Source of the DNA: Terripilifer ovatus
Lineage (GTDB): Bacteria > Pseudomonadota > Alphaproteobacteria > Rhizobiales > Beijerinckiaceae
Direction of reading: 5' to 3'
DNA length: 64,000 bases
Assembly: GCA_029222685.1 (NCBI GenBank)
Contig: JARHVB010000008.1
Span: 124,001 to 188,000, forward strand
The translations under genes were made by a program, and so were the position numbers. The notes below the pieces were generated by a model. It did not search any database and was not told where the DNA came from. It saw only the letters and a list, made by a program, of their open reading frames with translations. Shown here in pieces: positions 17,343-25,485 of this stretch (position 1 is the stretch's first letter; every line of letters begins with the position of its first letter).

Positions 17343-17727
17343 ATCTTCAGAGTGACGCGGTTCAGCGAACCGTTGGTGAAGGGCGGAAGCAAGACGCAGT
17401 TCGCTCCGGCCCTCGCATGTAGAGCGTGCAATCGGGTGCTTCGTCAACATGGATCGGCTCGGCCCGGATTGTCGACGTCACCATTTGAAGATTGCCGCAA
17501 GCTGCGTTTACACTTTGCAACGCAGTGCCTTATGGCATCTTCCGAAAGAAACGAATTGGCCGTTCGACACCTTGCAGGTCTGTCGCTTGCATGCCCATGA
17601 GTCTGCTTAAACGAAGCCGCGACGTTTCCGCAACAGGCGAAGATATCGAAATTCGAATCAGGCAGAGTGCCCGGCAAGGCACTTGAGCTTCGATGCGGGA
17701 GTGGTGGGAGAGCGGAGAAAGACAGAA
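17343..17727. other. Intergenic region without a supported gene
   Basis: About 385 bases between two facing terminators. Short open frames exist on both strands but none has a convincing ribosome site or composition. I see nothing further in it. Confidence 0.5.
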
Positions 17728-17760
17728 ACGAAAACGTCCGGGGCCGAAGCCGCCGGACGC
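17728..17760 (-). terminator. Rho-independent terminator of the small exported protein
   Basis: Read on the minus strand, CGTCCGG and CCGGACG pair around a GC-rich loop, followed by TTTTCGTTTC. It lies 24 bases past the stop of the gene at 17784-18041. Confidence 0.7.
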
Positions 17761-17783
17761 ACAGTCTTACCTATGATCACAGA

Positions 17784-18041
17784 TCAGCGGCAGACCCGAA
17801 CCTTTCTCACGATCACGCGGCCGAAAGGTCCACGTGTACGGGTGACTACCGTGCGGCACACCGGGCGGCGCGGATAGAAGCCTGGACGATGCGGGCGATA
17901 ATACTGCGCCAGTTCGATGCCTGTCTGCGACTGCGTCACCGAAAGCGGCGCCATCATCGGAGCGGCGCTGGCAGGGGCAGCAGCGGCAAAGCCGGCGGTG
18001 GCAATCAATGCAGCAGTGAGGCCTTGGGCAAGAAACTTCAT
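17784..18041 (-). CDS. Small secreted basic protein with C-terminal Cys pair
   Basis: An 85-residue protein with a clear signal peptide (residues 1-27, cleavage near APASAAP). The mature part is short and basic, ending in VCRTVVTRTRGPFGRVIVRKVRVCR-like sequence with two cysteines that could form a disulfide. The same C-terminal pattern occurs in the protein at 32188-32727. Periplasmic, function unknown. A terminator follows it. Confidence 0.65.
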   Translation of the reverse strand: MKFLAQGLTAALIATAGFAAAAPASAAPMMAPLSVTQSQTGIELAQYYRPHRPGFYPRRPVCRTVVTRTRGPFGRVIVRKVRVCR

Positions 18042-18517
18042 GGTCGATTCTCCTGTTTGTTAAGGCGATCGACTCATAGCTTTGCGCAGATGAACCCTTT
18101 GTGAATGTGGGGATGAATGCGCTTGTTCAAAATGAAAAGCACGCGTAGATCGCCTCGACACACCCGCATGTAGCGCGTGTGATTGGATACAAATTCAACA
18201 GACTTCGTTGCAGTGAGGGTTGCCGATATTGCAAGATAGCATTGACGTCGCTCATCAATTTAGGCCTGTGCTGCAGGGCCTTCGTGCATCTGCAAAATAA
18301 TGCAACATGACGGATTTGTAATGTTGAATATTTTCACTTTGCCTCGCCGATACAATCGAATTGTCGATCGAATGCGTGGAAGCGCATCAAATCGAATCAG
18401 CTGATTCGTTTCAGCTAAATATTGACGTGGGCACGATTCGATAAGCGGCGCGCAAGCAGCATCATGCCCGGCCTTGCGCCGGGCACGACAATGAAGAGAC
18501 TGTCTTCCAAGTCTTCC
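18042..18517. other. AT-richer intergenic region
   Basis: About 475 bases with lower GC than the surroundings and no convincing ORF. It should hold the promoter of the small secreted protein on its left side, and it contains a perfect 8-base palindrome pair at 18465-18485. Confidence 0.5.
18465..18485. repeat. REP-like palindrome
   Basis: TGCCCGGC and GCCGGGCA flank a five-base loop, the core of a common dispersed palindrome of this bacterial group. It lies at the junction between the host-like block and the early phage genes. Confidence 0.7.
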
Positions 18518-19081
18518 TTAGAACACAGCCTCGCTTCGCGCATTCAACATCGTGGCACACGCCTTCAGCGCATTCACCCGCTTGCTGTAGAACGACCGCT
18601 TCGACATCCGCAGCGCGACGGCCTTACGTTCCACCGACAGATTGAAGGCAATCGCCATCGCCCAGCGCGCAAGCACCGAGGCGCCGGCCGGATCACGCTG
18701 GCGGTAGCTGCGCAGGAATTCATTGCAGGCTTCCATCTGGGCGATATCGATTGTGGACGGCGGCAGGCGATCGGCGTTGAGGTCGCGTTTGCGCTCCTCG
18801 AACGGGTTGCCGAGCGCGGCCACCTCCGGCGTGACGTTTTCCGGATTGTCCCAGCCGCGGATGTCAAGCGCGCTGTGCGCGTAAGCCGGTCCATGATTGC
18901 CGGGCTGGCGCGGCCCGCGCACGGGCGGCAACCGCCTCAAGGTCGCAAAGCAATCGACCAGGCGGCGCGATAGATGATCGGGCGTCCATGCTTCGGGCAG
19001 AGGCTCCGATTGCGGATCATAAGGCCGTTCCAGGGAATTGACGCGCAGGTGATCGAGTATTTCCGGCGAGAAGTCGCGCAT
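18518..19081 (-). CDS. Phage early-region hypothetical protein
   Basis: A 187-residue protein starting at ATG 19081 after AAAGGA. It contains LVDCFATLRRLPPVRGPRQPG near residue 45 and a C-terminal helix-turn-helix-like region (VALRMSKRSFYSKRVNAL). Such proteins occur upstream of terminase genes in alphaproteobacterial prophages; a DUF6362-type assignment is possible but I am not certain. It may be a DNA-binding regulator of late genes. Confidence 0.55.
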   Translation of the reverse strand: MRDFSPEILDHLRVNSLERPYDPQSEPLPEAWTPDHLSRRLVDCFATLRRLPPVRGPRQPGNHGPAYAHSALDIRGWDNPENVTPEVAALGNPFEERKRDLNADRLPPSTIDIAQMEACNEFLRSYRQRDPAGASVLARWAMAIAFNLSVERKAVALRMSKRSFYSKRVNALKACATMLNARSEAVF

Positions 19082-19102
19082 GACGTGTCCTTTGCTTGAA
19101 GA

Positions 19103-19147
19103 GCATCGTGCGAAAAAGTGGATGCCGGTTTTTCGCAAAAACGATGC
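19103..19147. repeat. Dispersed palindromic repeat
   Basis: GCATCG...TGCGAAAAA and TTTTTCGCA...CGATGC form a long imperfect inverted repeat. This sequence type is widespread between genes in Hyphomicrobiales genomes. Here it separates two phage early genes. Confidence 0.7.
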
Positions 19148-19210
19148 GATTAATAAAATGACTAGAGTGCCGGACGATTCCGAAGGAACGCACGGCGCTC
19201 TAGAGATCAT

Positions 19211-19603
19211 TCAATCGTCGAGAACGTTGCGCAGCAGGCCTGGATCGCCGCCAAGAATCTCCACCGCCCGGGCGACGACCATGTCCGCGGTCACGCCTCG
19301 CGTGGCGCCGGCCGCGTTGAATGTTTCGAGTGCCGGTTTGCGAAGATCGATCCGCACCGCGCCGCGCGGCGCATCGCGCAGCCGTATGCCGAAGCGGGTC
19401 AATTGATTGCGCACCGTGCGTTCCGTCGATTTGACGAATTCGTCGGCGGCAATATCAGCATGGCTCATGCCCTGCCCGGCGAGGAAGGCCGCCCGCAGCA
19501 ATCGCCGCAGCGGCCAGCGCCGCGATGTGTATTCCGCAGTCGCGTATTTCCGAGTCTCATATTCCCGGGTCTCAAATTCCGTTGTCGAGTCTGAAGTGCT
19601 CAT
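19211..19603 (-). CDS. Phage early-region HTH-like protein with N-terminal repeat
   Basis: A 130-residue protein; ATG 19603 overlaps the stop of the upstream gene. Residues 9-26 hold a short tandem pattern (FETREYETRKYATAEY), coded by about 12-base DNA repeats. The middle (GQGMSHADIAADEFVKSTERTVRNQL) looks like a helix-turn-helix, so it may bind DNA. No known family recognised. Confidence 0.5.
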   Translation of the reverse strand: MSTSDSTTEFETREYETRKYATAEYTSRRWPLRRLLRAAFLAGQGMSHADIAADEFVKSTERTVRNQLTRFGIRLRDAPRGAVRIDLRKPALETFNAAGATRGVTADMVVARAVEILGGDPGLLRNVLDD

Positions 19604-19827
19604 GCGTCGAACCACCAGGAACGAGGAAAACAAACCGGGCCGCGGCACAAGGCCTCGCGCACCTCGGCGGCGATGGAAGGTTGAAGTTGCGCCGGCGCAA
19701 GGGGCGCCGTTTCGGCAGCGACAGGCGTCTCGACAGCCCGCTTCCCGATCGGTCGCCGTTCGACCATGATCCGCATGGTCTTGCCGGAGCACTGTATGGT
19801 CTGGAATGACAATGCGAGGCGCGCCAT
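19600..19827 (-). CDS. Small phage hypothetical protein
   Basis: A 75-residue protein whose stop overlaps the start of the next gene (ATGA at 19600-19603), which supports translation. Start ATG 19827, or ATG 19776 giving a 58-residue form. No motif recognised. Confidence 0.45.
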   Translation of the reverse strand: MARLALSFQTIQCSGKTMRIMVERRPIGKRAVETPVAAETAPLAPAQLQPSIAAEVREALCRGPVCFPRSWWFDA

Positions 19828-19893
19828 CAGAACCCCGCTCCCAAATTGTCCATGACTATCTCCCTGCTGATGACCGAAGATGGTGGGCGGCGT

Positions 19894-20361
19894 TTACGCT
19901 GCATGCTGCCGCAGCGCCGCCAGCAACGCGCGCGTACGCTCCCGTTGTTCGCGCAGCCAGTCGGCGCGCGGATTTTGCGGCGGCTTCTCCCAGACGCACT
20001 TGTGATGCATGCTGCAATAGCTTGAACCGGCTATGGCATCCTCGCCGCAGACGAAGCGCTCCATAAACGGAACGTCGAACGGCTCGCAGAACCAGCGGCA
20101 TTGATCAGGTGCCATATCGCCATAAAGCGTCGGTGGTTTTGTCGGCCGCACCGCAGACGGCGAACGACTTTCCTGGTCGTTCCTCTGCCGTTCCGCTACC
20201 GCCTGCGCCCGTAAAGGGTCGTGCTGGCTGAGGCCGAGGCGATGGATCCGGCCCAGCACGGCCGAACGTGACGCAGCACCGATCTCGCGTGCGATTTCGG
20301 CGGCGCTGTAGCCCTGCGACCAGAGCTGGCACAGACGAACGGTGTTCTGCTCAGTCCACAT
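19894..20361 (-). CDS. GcrA family transcriptional regulator, prophage copy
   Basis: A 155-residue GcrA homologue. The N-terminal helix-turn-helix is typical (MWTEQNTVRLCQLWSQGYSA..IAREIG, then SAVLGRIHRLGL). The C-terminal part has the conserved Cys/His-containing region (CRWFCEP, FVCGED, YCSMHHKCVW). In alphaproteobacteria GcrA acts with sigma-70 at CcrM-methylated promoters to run the cell cycle. Its position divergent from the repressor suggests a phage-borne copy that redirects host sigma-70 transcription, which is inference. Confidence 0.85.
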   Translation of the reverse strand: MWTEQNTVRLCQLWSQGYSAAEIAREIGAASRSAVLGRIHRLGLSQHDPLRAQAVAERQRNDQESRSPSAVRPTKPPTLYGDMAPDQCRWFCEPFDVPFMERFVCGEDAIAGSSYCSMHHKCVWEKPPQNPRADWLREQRERTRALLAALRQHAA

Positions 20362-20547
20362 GAAGAATATTCCTTGTTCGTGTTTTGTTCTTTTAAAGAA
20401 ACGAAGAACGTCATCCTCTGGAAGGGCCCGACGTCTCGCGCCGGAAGTCTTCGATGATAATTTTTAGCACTACGAAATTTAATTGGCAAGCAAAAAATTC
20501 GGACGCGATGTGATGCATCGATCGAAGTTCAGTGCTACTCAACTTTC
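20362..20547. promoter_or_regulatory. Divergent control region between gcrA-like and repressor genes
   Basis: A relatively AT-rich 186-base region between two divergent regulators. TAGCACT (20465-20471) and AGTGCTA (20531-20537) form an inverted pair 59 bases apart, candidate operator half-sites for the XRE repressor. Its position is that of a lysis-lysogeny switch. Confidence 0.45.
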
Positions 20548-21147
20548 ATGCCGAAAGCGCGCCCTGGACGAAAGCCCCACTACCCCACCTTCCTCAAGCA
20601 ATGGCGGGAGCTGCGAGGCTTGCGGCGCAACAAGCTGGCCGAGATGAGCGACCTGTCGAACGGCGCCATTTCTCAGCTGGAGGCGGGCGACACCTTGTTC
20701 GCCCAGTTGACACTGGAGGACTTGGCTGACGCGCTGCAGTGCCGGCCGGGTGATATTCTCAGCACCGACCCGACGAAATTCGATCAGCTCGATGAGCTTT
20801 ACCTGCGCCTGGCCCGCGCGCCCCAGGACACCCGCGATCAAGCCGCCCGGGTGCTCGCAGCAATCCTCGATCCCGATGCAACGAAGCACGACGATGACCT
20901 CAGTGTAGTCGTGCCTGCCGTGCTGGCTCCGCCGCGACCGGCAAAATCCCCTGCAGCGGACAGCCCGGGCAAGTCCCGCACTCCAAAGTCCGGCGTGGCG
21001 CCTCTGATCCGGCAAGCCCTTCGAGCTCCCGCAGCTCGGCAGCCTGCTCATGATCAGACGCCCGACAATCCAAAGTCTGCTCAACCCGAAGTTCGCAAAT
21101 CCGCGCCAAAATCAAAGCGGCAACCCGATTCACGAAAGCTTCCATAA
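20548..21147 (+). CDS. XRE family prophage repressor-like regulator
   Basis: A 199-residue protein. Residues 10-75 are a helix-turn-helix of the Cro/CI type (LKQWRELRGLRRNKLAEMSDLSNGAISQLEAGDTLF, then LEDLADALQCRPGDIL). The remainder is proline- and lysine-rich low complexity with no peptidase domain, so it is not a LexA-like self-cleaving repressor. Divergent from the GcrA-like gene and the only rightward phage gene, it most likely maintains lysogeny. Confidence 0.75.
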   Translation: MPKARPGRKPHYPTFLKQWRELRGLRRNKLAEMSDLSNGAISQLEAGDTLFAQLTLEDLADALQCRPGDILSTDPTKFDQLDELYLRLARAPQDTRDQAARVLAAILDPDATKHDDDLSVVVPAVLAPPRPAKSPAADSPGKSRTPKSGVAPLIRQALRAPAARQPAHDQTPDNPKSAQPEVRKSAPKSKRQPDSRKLP

Positions 21148-21323
21148 CGCCTCTCCTCGCAGGATAATGAGAACAAAATAAGAACAAATGCTCTCCGCGT
21201 CAAGGAATAAAGTCTCTATAGAGGGAAATATTCTTCGCAATCCCAGGTTTCCAGGGAACGATCTGCTCGTCGCCGGCATTCTCCCGTATTACTGGTTGCA
21301 CATTGCACACGGAAGGCGCGGCC

Positions 21324-21707
21324 ATGCCGGACGACCTCATCTCCATCGCGCGCGCGAGCTATCAGGCCTATGTGGCTAAGGACCGATCCGCCATCGAGAC
21401 GCTGATAGGAGAGGATTTTCATTTCACCAGTCCTCTCGATAATCGCATCGACAGGACCACCTATTTCAAGCGCTGCTGGCCCAACAGCGAGACTGTAGCG
21501 GACTTCCGCTTCATCAATCTGGTGCAGGACGGTGAGCGGGTGTTCGTCACCTACCAGGGCACATCCGGAAGCTCCGGCGCCACCGCGAGACGATTCCGGA
21601 ATACCGAAATCCTGACGATCAGAAGCGGCAAAATTGTTGAAGCCGAGGTTTATTTCGGTTGGACGATTCCTCATTCCGCGCCCGCCGGTCGTTTCGTCAA
21701 CAACTAA
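21324..21707 (+). CDS. SnoaL-like / NTF2 fold protein
   Basis: A 127-residue protein with the NTF2-like pattern: an N-terminal helix (YQAYVAKDRSAIETLIGEDFHFTSPL), a central turn, and a C-terminal sheet (TEILTIRSGKIVEAEVYFGW). ATG 21324 has GGAAGG upstream; the TTG at 21303 is a weaker choice. Members act as small-molecule isomerases or binding proteins; the substrate is unknown. First host gene right of the prophage. Confidence 0.7.
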   Translation: MPDDLISIARASYQAYVAKDRSAIETLIGEDFHFTSPLDNRIDRTTYFKRCWPNSETVADFRFINLVQDGERVFVTYQGTSGSSGATARRFRNTEILTIRSGKIVEAEVYFGWTIPHSAPAGRFVNN

Positions 21708-21844
21708 GCAGAACAGGCAACGAGCGCAGCCCGCTACGTGCGCGCTGTCCGGCAGATATGCCGCATCATTTACGAGGTGAAGCAAAGTGTTGTTGCTCAT
21801 TTTGGGGGCTGCCGCAGAAAATTATCCGCCCCCTTGCTTCTAAT

Positions 21845-21875
21845 TTCGATATATCGTATATTACGCTATATCGAA
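21845..21875. promoter_or_regulatory. Palindromic operator upstream of the PadR gene
   Basis: A 31-base near-perfect palindrome centred on 21860: TTCGATATA at 21845-21853 pairs with TATATCGAA at 21867-21875, and CGTA / TACG pair inside. It ends 30 bases before the regulator start and would overlap its promoter. PadR proteins of the YqjI type repress their own genes from such AT-rich dyads. Confidence 0.75.
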
Positions 21876-21905
21876 TAATTCGATGCATCTAAATGGGACA
21901 AAACT

Positions 21906-22529
21906 ATGAGAAACAGACACTTTAATCCTGAAGGCCAGTATCGCGGCTGGCGCCGCTTAGGGCCTGCCCATGAAGGGCGCGGCCCGGAAAGCCACGGTCC
22001 CATGGGCCGCGGCGAAGGACGAGGCGAAGGACGAGGCTTGCACCGCCGCCACGGCGGTCCGCACCGGCTCGCCCGCTTCTTCGAGCATGGCGATCTCCGC
22101 CTGGTGGCCCTGCAATTGATCTCGGAAAAGCCCCGCCACGGCTATGAGATCATCAAGGCCATCGAGGAGAAATCCGGCGGCGCCTATACGCCGAGCGCCG
22201 GTGCAGTCTACCCGACCCTGACCCTTCTGCAGGAACTTGGACAGTTGACCGTCAGCGATGGCGCCGACGGCCGCAAGCTCCACACCATCACCGAAGAAGG
22301 CCTCGCTGCGCTCGCCGCCAACCGCAAAACCGTCGATGCCATTTTCGCGCGCATCGCCCAGACCGGCGCGGCCGCAGGCGACCCCCCGGCCCCACTTCTT
22401 GGCGAAGCTCTTCGCCGGCTGAAACATGCGCTCCGCCTGCGCCTCTCGCGTGGTCCGCTCGACGAAGCCCAGGCGAAAGACATTGCCGAAAAGCTCGACG
22501 CAGCCAGTGCTGCGATCGAGAATAGCTGA
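21906..22529 (+). CDS. PadR family regulator, YqjI-like
   Basis: A 207-residue regulator. Residues 1-60 are rich in His, Gly and Arg, as in E. coli YqjI, where this extension senses nickel. The winged helix follows (RFFEHGDLRLVALQLIS, HGYEIIKAIEE, YTPSAGAVYPTLTLLQ), then a helical dimerisation region. A palindrome just upstream is a probable autoregulatory site. In E. coli the target is the ferric reductase gene yqjH, which is not seen here. Confidence 0.8.
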   Translation: MRNRHFNPEGQYRGWRRLGPAHEGRGPESHGPMGRGEGRGEGRGLHRRHGGPHRLARFFEHGDLRLVALQLISEKPRHGYEIIKAIEEKSGGAYTPSAGAVYPTLTLLQELGQLTVSDGADGRKLHTITEEGLAALAANRKTVDAIFARIAQTGAAAGDPPAPLLGEALRRLKHALRLRLSRGPLDEAQAKDIAEKLDAASAAIENS

Positions 22530-22564
22530 TAGATTCGGCCGCGCAGGAAGGCGCGACCGCCGAA

Positions 22565-22619
22565 CAAAAACGATTCTTGATCAAGCGACTGCGGACGTTT
22601 GCGGACTCAATCTGTGAAG
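22565..22619. repeat. Dispersed repeat, copy 1
   Basis: About 55 bases match 24057-24111, with identical cores TTTGCGGACTCAAT and GTGAAG, and diverged flanks (AAAAACGATT, CAAGCGACTGC). This copy follows the PadR gene. Confidence 0.6.
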
Positions 22620-22719
22620 CTCCATAACGAAAATGCCGTCGCTCAGCGCAACGGCATCCAGTCGGAAATCTGCTTATCGGGCGAAGCGCGGCGGGTCTCC
22701 CCGCCGCGCCCCCGCCTGC

Positions 22720-23232
22720 TCAGACGAGCGGCCGCAGCGCCGGATGGCGTTCGGTCACTCGCATCCCCTCGAGCAGGCCATCGAGTCCCCACACGTGACC
22801 GGCACGATGGGCGATGAGGTAGACCAGCACGGTCGCGTAAACCAGGTGATAGTCGAACAGCAGGCTCAGATGATCGCTGATGTAGGGAAACTTCATGTGT
22901 GCGAAATAATAGGTAATCATTAGCAGTACCGCGAACGGCCCGCTCACCCGCACCAGAAGCCCCGAGATCAGCGACAGGCCGATCAGCAGATGCCCCCATT
23001 TCACCAGGAAATCGGTGATGGGCAGGATCTCCGGTCGGGCGAACAGGGCAAAGAAATCGTGAAACGTATCGACATGACTGAGAAAGGCCCCCGTGTCGTA
23101 GTTCTGCAGAATCTGCCATGTGCCGGCATAGAGAAACGTCCAGCCCATCAGCAGGCGCAGGATGAAAATGATACGGCGATCGAGAGTCTCGAGACTTGCG
23201 GAATTGGGGTTGGCGGGATTGGACTGCTGCAT
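22720..23232 (-). CDS. DoxX family membrane protein
   Basis: A 170-residue inner-membrane protein with four predicted helices. The start is ATG 23232, with AGGAG seven bases upstream. The conserved parts are LRLLMGWTFLYAG near residue 25, FLVKWGHLLIGLSLISGLLVR near 75, and a final helix-rich segment. DoxX proteins associate with quinone or thiosulfate redox enzymes; no partner enzyme is adjacent. Confidence 0.75.
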   Translation of the reverse strand: MQQSNPANPNSASLETLDRRIIFILRLLMGWTFLYAGTWQILQNYDTGAFLSHVDTFHDFFALFARPEILPITDFLVKWGHLLIGLSLISGLLVRVSGPFAVLLMITYYFAHMKFPYISDHLSLLFDYHLVYATVLVYLIAHRAGHVWGLDGLLEGMRVTERHPALRPLV

Positions 23233-23360
23233 GACACGCTCCTGAATTCGATGTGTCATCCTCGCGCCAATCGTAGTGGCAAGCATTGATTCAGATCATG
23301 TGCGATGCATCTGGCTGCGCAAATCCCGCTGCAATTCCAGCATAGCTCGCCGGACATCCC

Positions 23361-23780
23361 TCACGGCGCGCGATCCGCCAGCCGCCTCTCGAAGTAGTCC
23401 TGCTCCGTACCGGCAATCTGCTTGCCCGCCGCAAGCGCAGCCACGGCGCGAGCGATCTCGGCCTTCGACGCGTTCGTCGCAATGGCCTTGCCTTCGAACA
23501 TCAGGTCGAACACGGGCACGCCCTTGCCATCGTCGTGACGCGCGTAATCGAGACGCTTGCGCAAGCCCGCCTCCACCTGCCGACGAAAGACGTCCTCGCC
23601 CGGCTGCTGCAACACGCGCTCCACCGGCACGAACGAACTGCGCTTGCCGTCGCGCGTCCAGTCCTCGCGCTCGACCAGAAGCTGGCCGAGATCGTTGAGC
23701 ACCAGATAGAGCTTGGCGCCGTGAGAACCCGCCCCGGCCTCGTCCAGCGTCAGAAACAGAAACCGGTTTTCCATTTGCAT
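23361..23780 (-). CDS. Hypothetical cytoplasmic protein
   Basis: A 139-residue soluble protein beginning MQMENRFLFLTLDEAG. It has a charged, mixed alpha/beta composition and no signal peptide or catalytic motif that I recognise. The frame is open further upstream but that part is arginine-rich and unlikely to be translated. Confidence 0.5.
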   Translation of the reverse strand: MQMENRFLFLTLDEAGAGSHGAKLYLVLNDLGQLLVEREDWTRDGKRSSFVPVERVLQQPGEDVFRRQVEAGLRKRLDYARHDDGKGVPVFDLMFEGKAIATNASKAEIARAVAALAAGKQIAGTEQDYFERRLADRAP

Positions 23781-23912
23781 CCGTCCCGTTCGATCCTGCC
23801 GCCATCTAAACCAGCGCGGCGTGCAAGGCCAGTGCACGGCCCGCCTACCCCGCAAGCGAAGTTCCCGGCCCGAAGCGTCTTCGGATCGCTGGTGGCGGGG
23901 CAAGGAGACCTC

Positions 23913-24032
23913 GTGAACGGCACCCATGCTGTCGTCATGCTGGCCGGCCTGGCTCTCATCATCGGCTGCCTCTCCAGCGCGATCGGTTTGCGGTCCGGGA
24001 TTGGCAAGTCAGCGGAAGAATGCAGGGCGTGA
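23913..24032 (+). CDS. Tiny single-span membrane protein
   Basis: A 39-codon frame starting with GTG 23913, five bases after AAGGAG. It encodes one hydrophobic helix (VVMLAGLALIIGCLSSAIGL) and a short polar tail. Its size, ribosome site and hydrophobicity suggest a small inner-membrane protein. No homologue known to me. Confidence 0.4.
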   Translation: MNGTHAVVMLAGLALIIGCLSSAIGLRSGIGKSAEECRA

Positions 24033-24056
24033 GGAGCTTGCGCAACGTTCGTTCCC

Positions 24057-24111
24057 AAAAAGCGATTTTCCATCAGCGCCCTGCGACCGTTTGCGGACTC
24101 AATCCGTGAAG
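24057..24111. repeat. Dispersed repeat, copy 2
   Basis: Second copy of the element at 22565-22619. Both are on the same strand and lie between genes. A weaker third match (CGGAATCAATCCACGAAG) is seen at about 25399-25416. Confidence 0.6.
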
Positions 24112-24267
24112 ACGCCTGGCAGGACGGCGAAGAAACCAGCTCCGCTCGAAAACCAATTCCCTCTCAACAGCTTTCCCGCATTTTCAGAGTCTATGCTGCA
24201 ACTTTCCTTATAAACTCCCCGCTGCAGACGATGAGGACTGGCGCGGCCAGGCCCGGAAGGAGTTGCC

Positions 24268-25323
24268 TTGACGACTTTGGAGCATAGGGCATTTCTCGTG
24301 CTGATCGCCGCGGTCACACTGGCGTTCGCCTGGATTTTATGGCCCTTCTTCGGCGCCGTGTTCTGGGCCGCGGTCATCGCCATTACCTTCGATCCCCTGA
24401 ACCGGCGCTTTCTGCGCCACTGGGGCGGTCACCGCAATCTGGCGGCGCTGGCAACCGTGCTGGTCATTCTGTTCATTGTGGTCCTGCCGGTGTTGCTGAT
24501 CGCAGCCGCCCTGGTGCGCGAGGCGACAGACCTGTTCGGCAGGATTCAATCGGGCGAGATCGATCCGATCCATTTCTTTCAGCCCGTCTTCGAAGCCCTG
24601 CCATCCTGGGCGACCGACTGGCTCGGTCGGTTCGGGCTGACCGATCTCGGGGCGATCCGTGACCGGCTGTCGGTCGCACTGCCCGGCGGCTTCAAGGTCG
24701 TCGCTGCGCAGGCCCTCACGGTCAGCCAGAGCACCCTCGACTTCGTGGTCAGCCTCGGCGTCATGCTCTATCTGCTGTTCTTTTTGTTGCGCGATGGGGA
24801 CTCGCTGGTGCTTCGTATGAAGAAGGCGATCCCCTTGCGGGACGAACAGCAGAATGCCCTCTTCGCCAATTTTACCGTGGTTATCCGGGCCACGGTGAAG
24901 GGCGACATATTCGTCGCCATCCTACAGGGGGCAATGGGCGGCCTCGCGTTCTGGTTCCTCGGCGTTCGGGCTGCCTTGCTGTGGGCGGTGCTGATGGCCT
25001 TCTTGTCGCTGCTGCCGGCCGTCGGCGCCGCGCTTGTCTGGCTTCCTGTCGCCATCTACTTCCTCGCGACAGGCTCGCTCTGGCATGGGATCCTCCTGAT
25101 CGTCTACGGCGTTCTTGTCATCGGGCTGGTCGACAATCTGGTGCGGCCGATGCTCGTCGGAAAAGCCACGAAGATACCCGACTACATCGTGCTGATCTCG
25201 ACCCTCGGAGGAATCCAGAGCTTCGGCTTGCACGGCTTCATTGTCGGTCCGGTCATCGCGGCCATGTTCCTCGCGGCCTGGAACATTCTTTCCGAGTCGA
25301 ATGGGACCGGAGAGCGAAACTGA
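24268..25323 (+). CDS. AI-2E family transporter (PerM-like)
   Basis: A 351-residue polytopic membrane protein of the AI-2E/PerM exporter family. It starts with TTG 24268, behind a strong GGAAGGAG. Two N-terminal helices are followed by a soluble segment (about 75-150) and five or more C-terminal helices with the family motifs LFFLLRDGD, SLLPAVGAALVWLPVAIY and DNLVRPMLVG. Members export autoinducer-like signals or ions; the substrate is unknown. Confidence 0.85.
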   Translation: MTTLEHRAFLVLIAAVTLAFAWILWPFFGAVFWAAVIAITFDPLNRRFLRHWGGHRNLAALATVLVILFIVVLPVLLIAAALVREATDLFGRIQSGEIDPIHFFQPVFEALPSWATDWLGRFGLTDLGAIRDRLSVALPGGFKVVAAQALTVSQSTLDFVVSLGVMLYLLFFLLRDGDSLVLRMKKAIPLRDEQQNALFANFTVVIRATVKGDIFVAILQGAMGGLAFWFLGVRAALLWAVLMAFLSLLPAVGAALVWLPVAIYFLATGSLWHGILLIVYGVLVIGLVDNLVRPMLVGKATKIPDYIVLISTLGGIQSFGLHGFIVGPVIAAMFLAAWNILSESNGTGERN

Positions 25324-25485
25324 ATTAGCGAAGCCAGACCTGCTGACCCGCCTCTCCAGCCAAGAAAATGACTCTATCTCAATTTCTTGCCACCATTTCC
25401 GGAATCAATCCACGAAGTTCTCCCCGTCTCCCAAAATCCTCGTGACGGAACGGTATGACACCGCCGGCTCTCCAATAAATCCGTC

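Noticed and set aside
20900..21187. 95-residue minus-strand frame opposite the XRE gene tail, with a CGTCPGCP segment
   Set aside because: Somewhat protein-like but overlaps the repressor gene over most of its length and has no clear ribosome site; left out as too uncertain.
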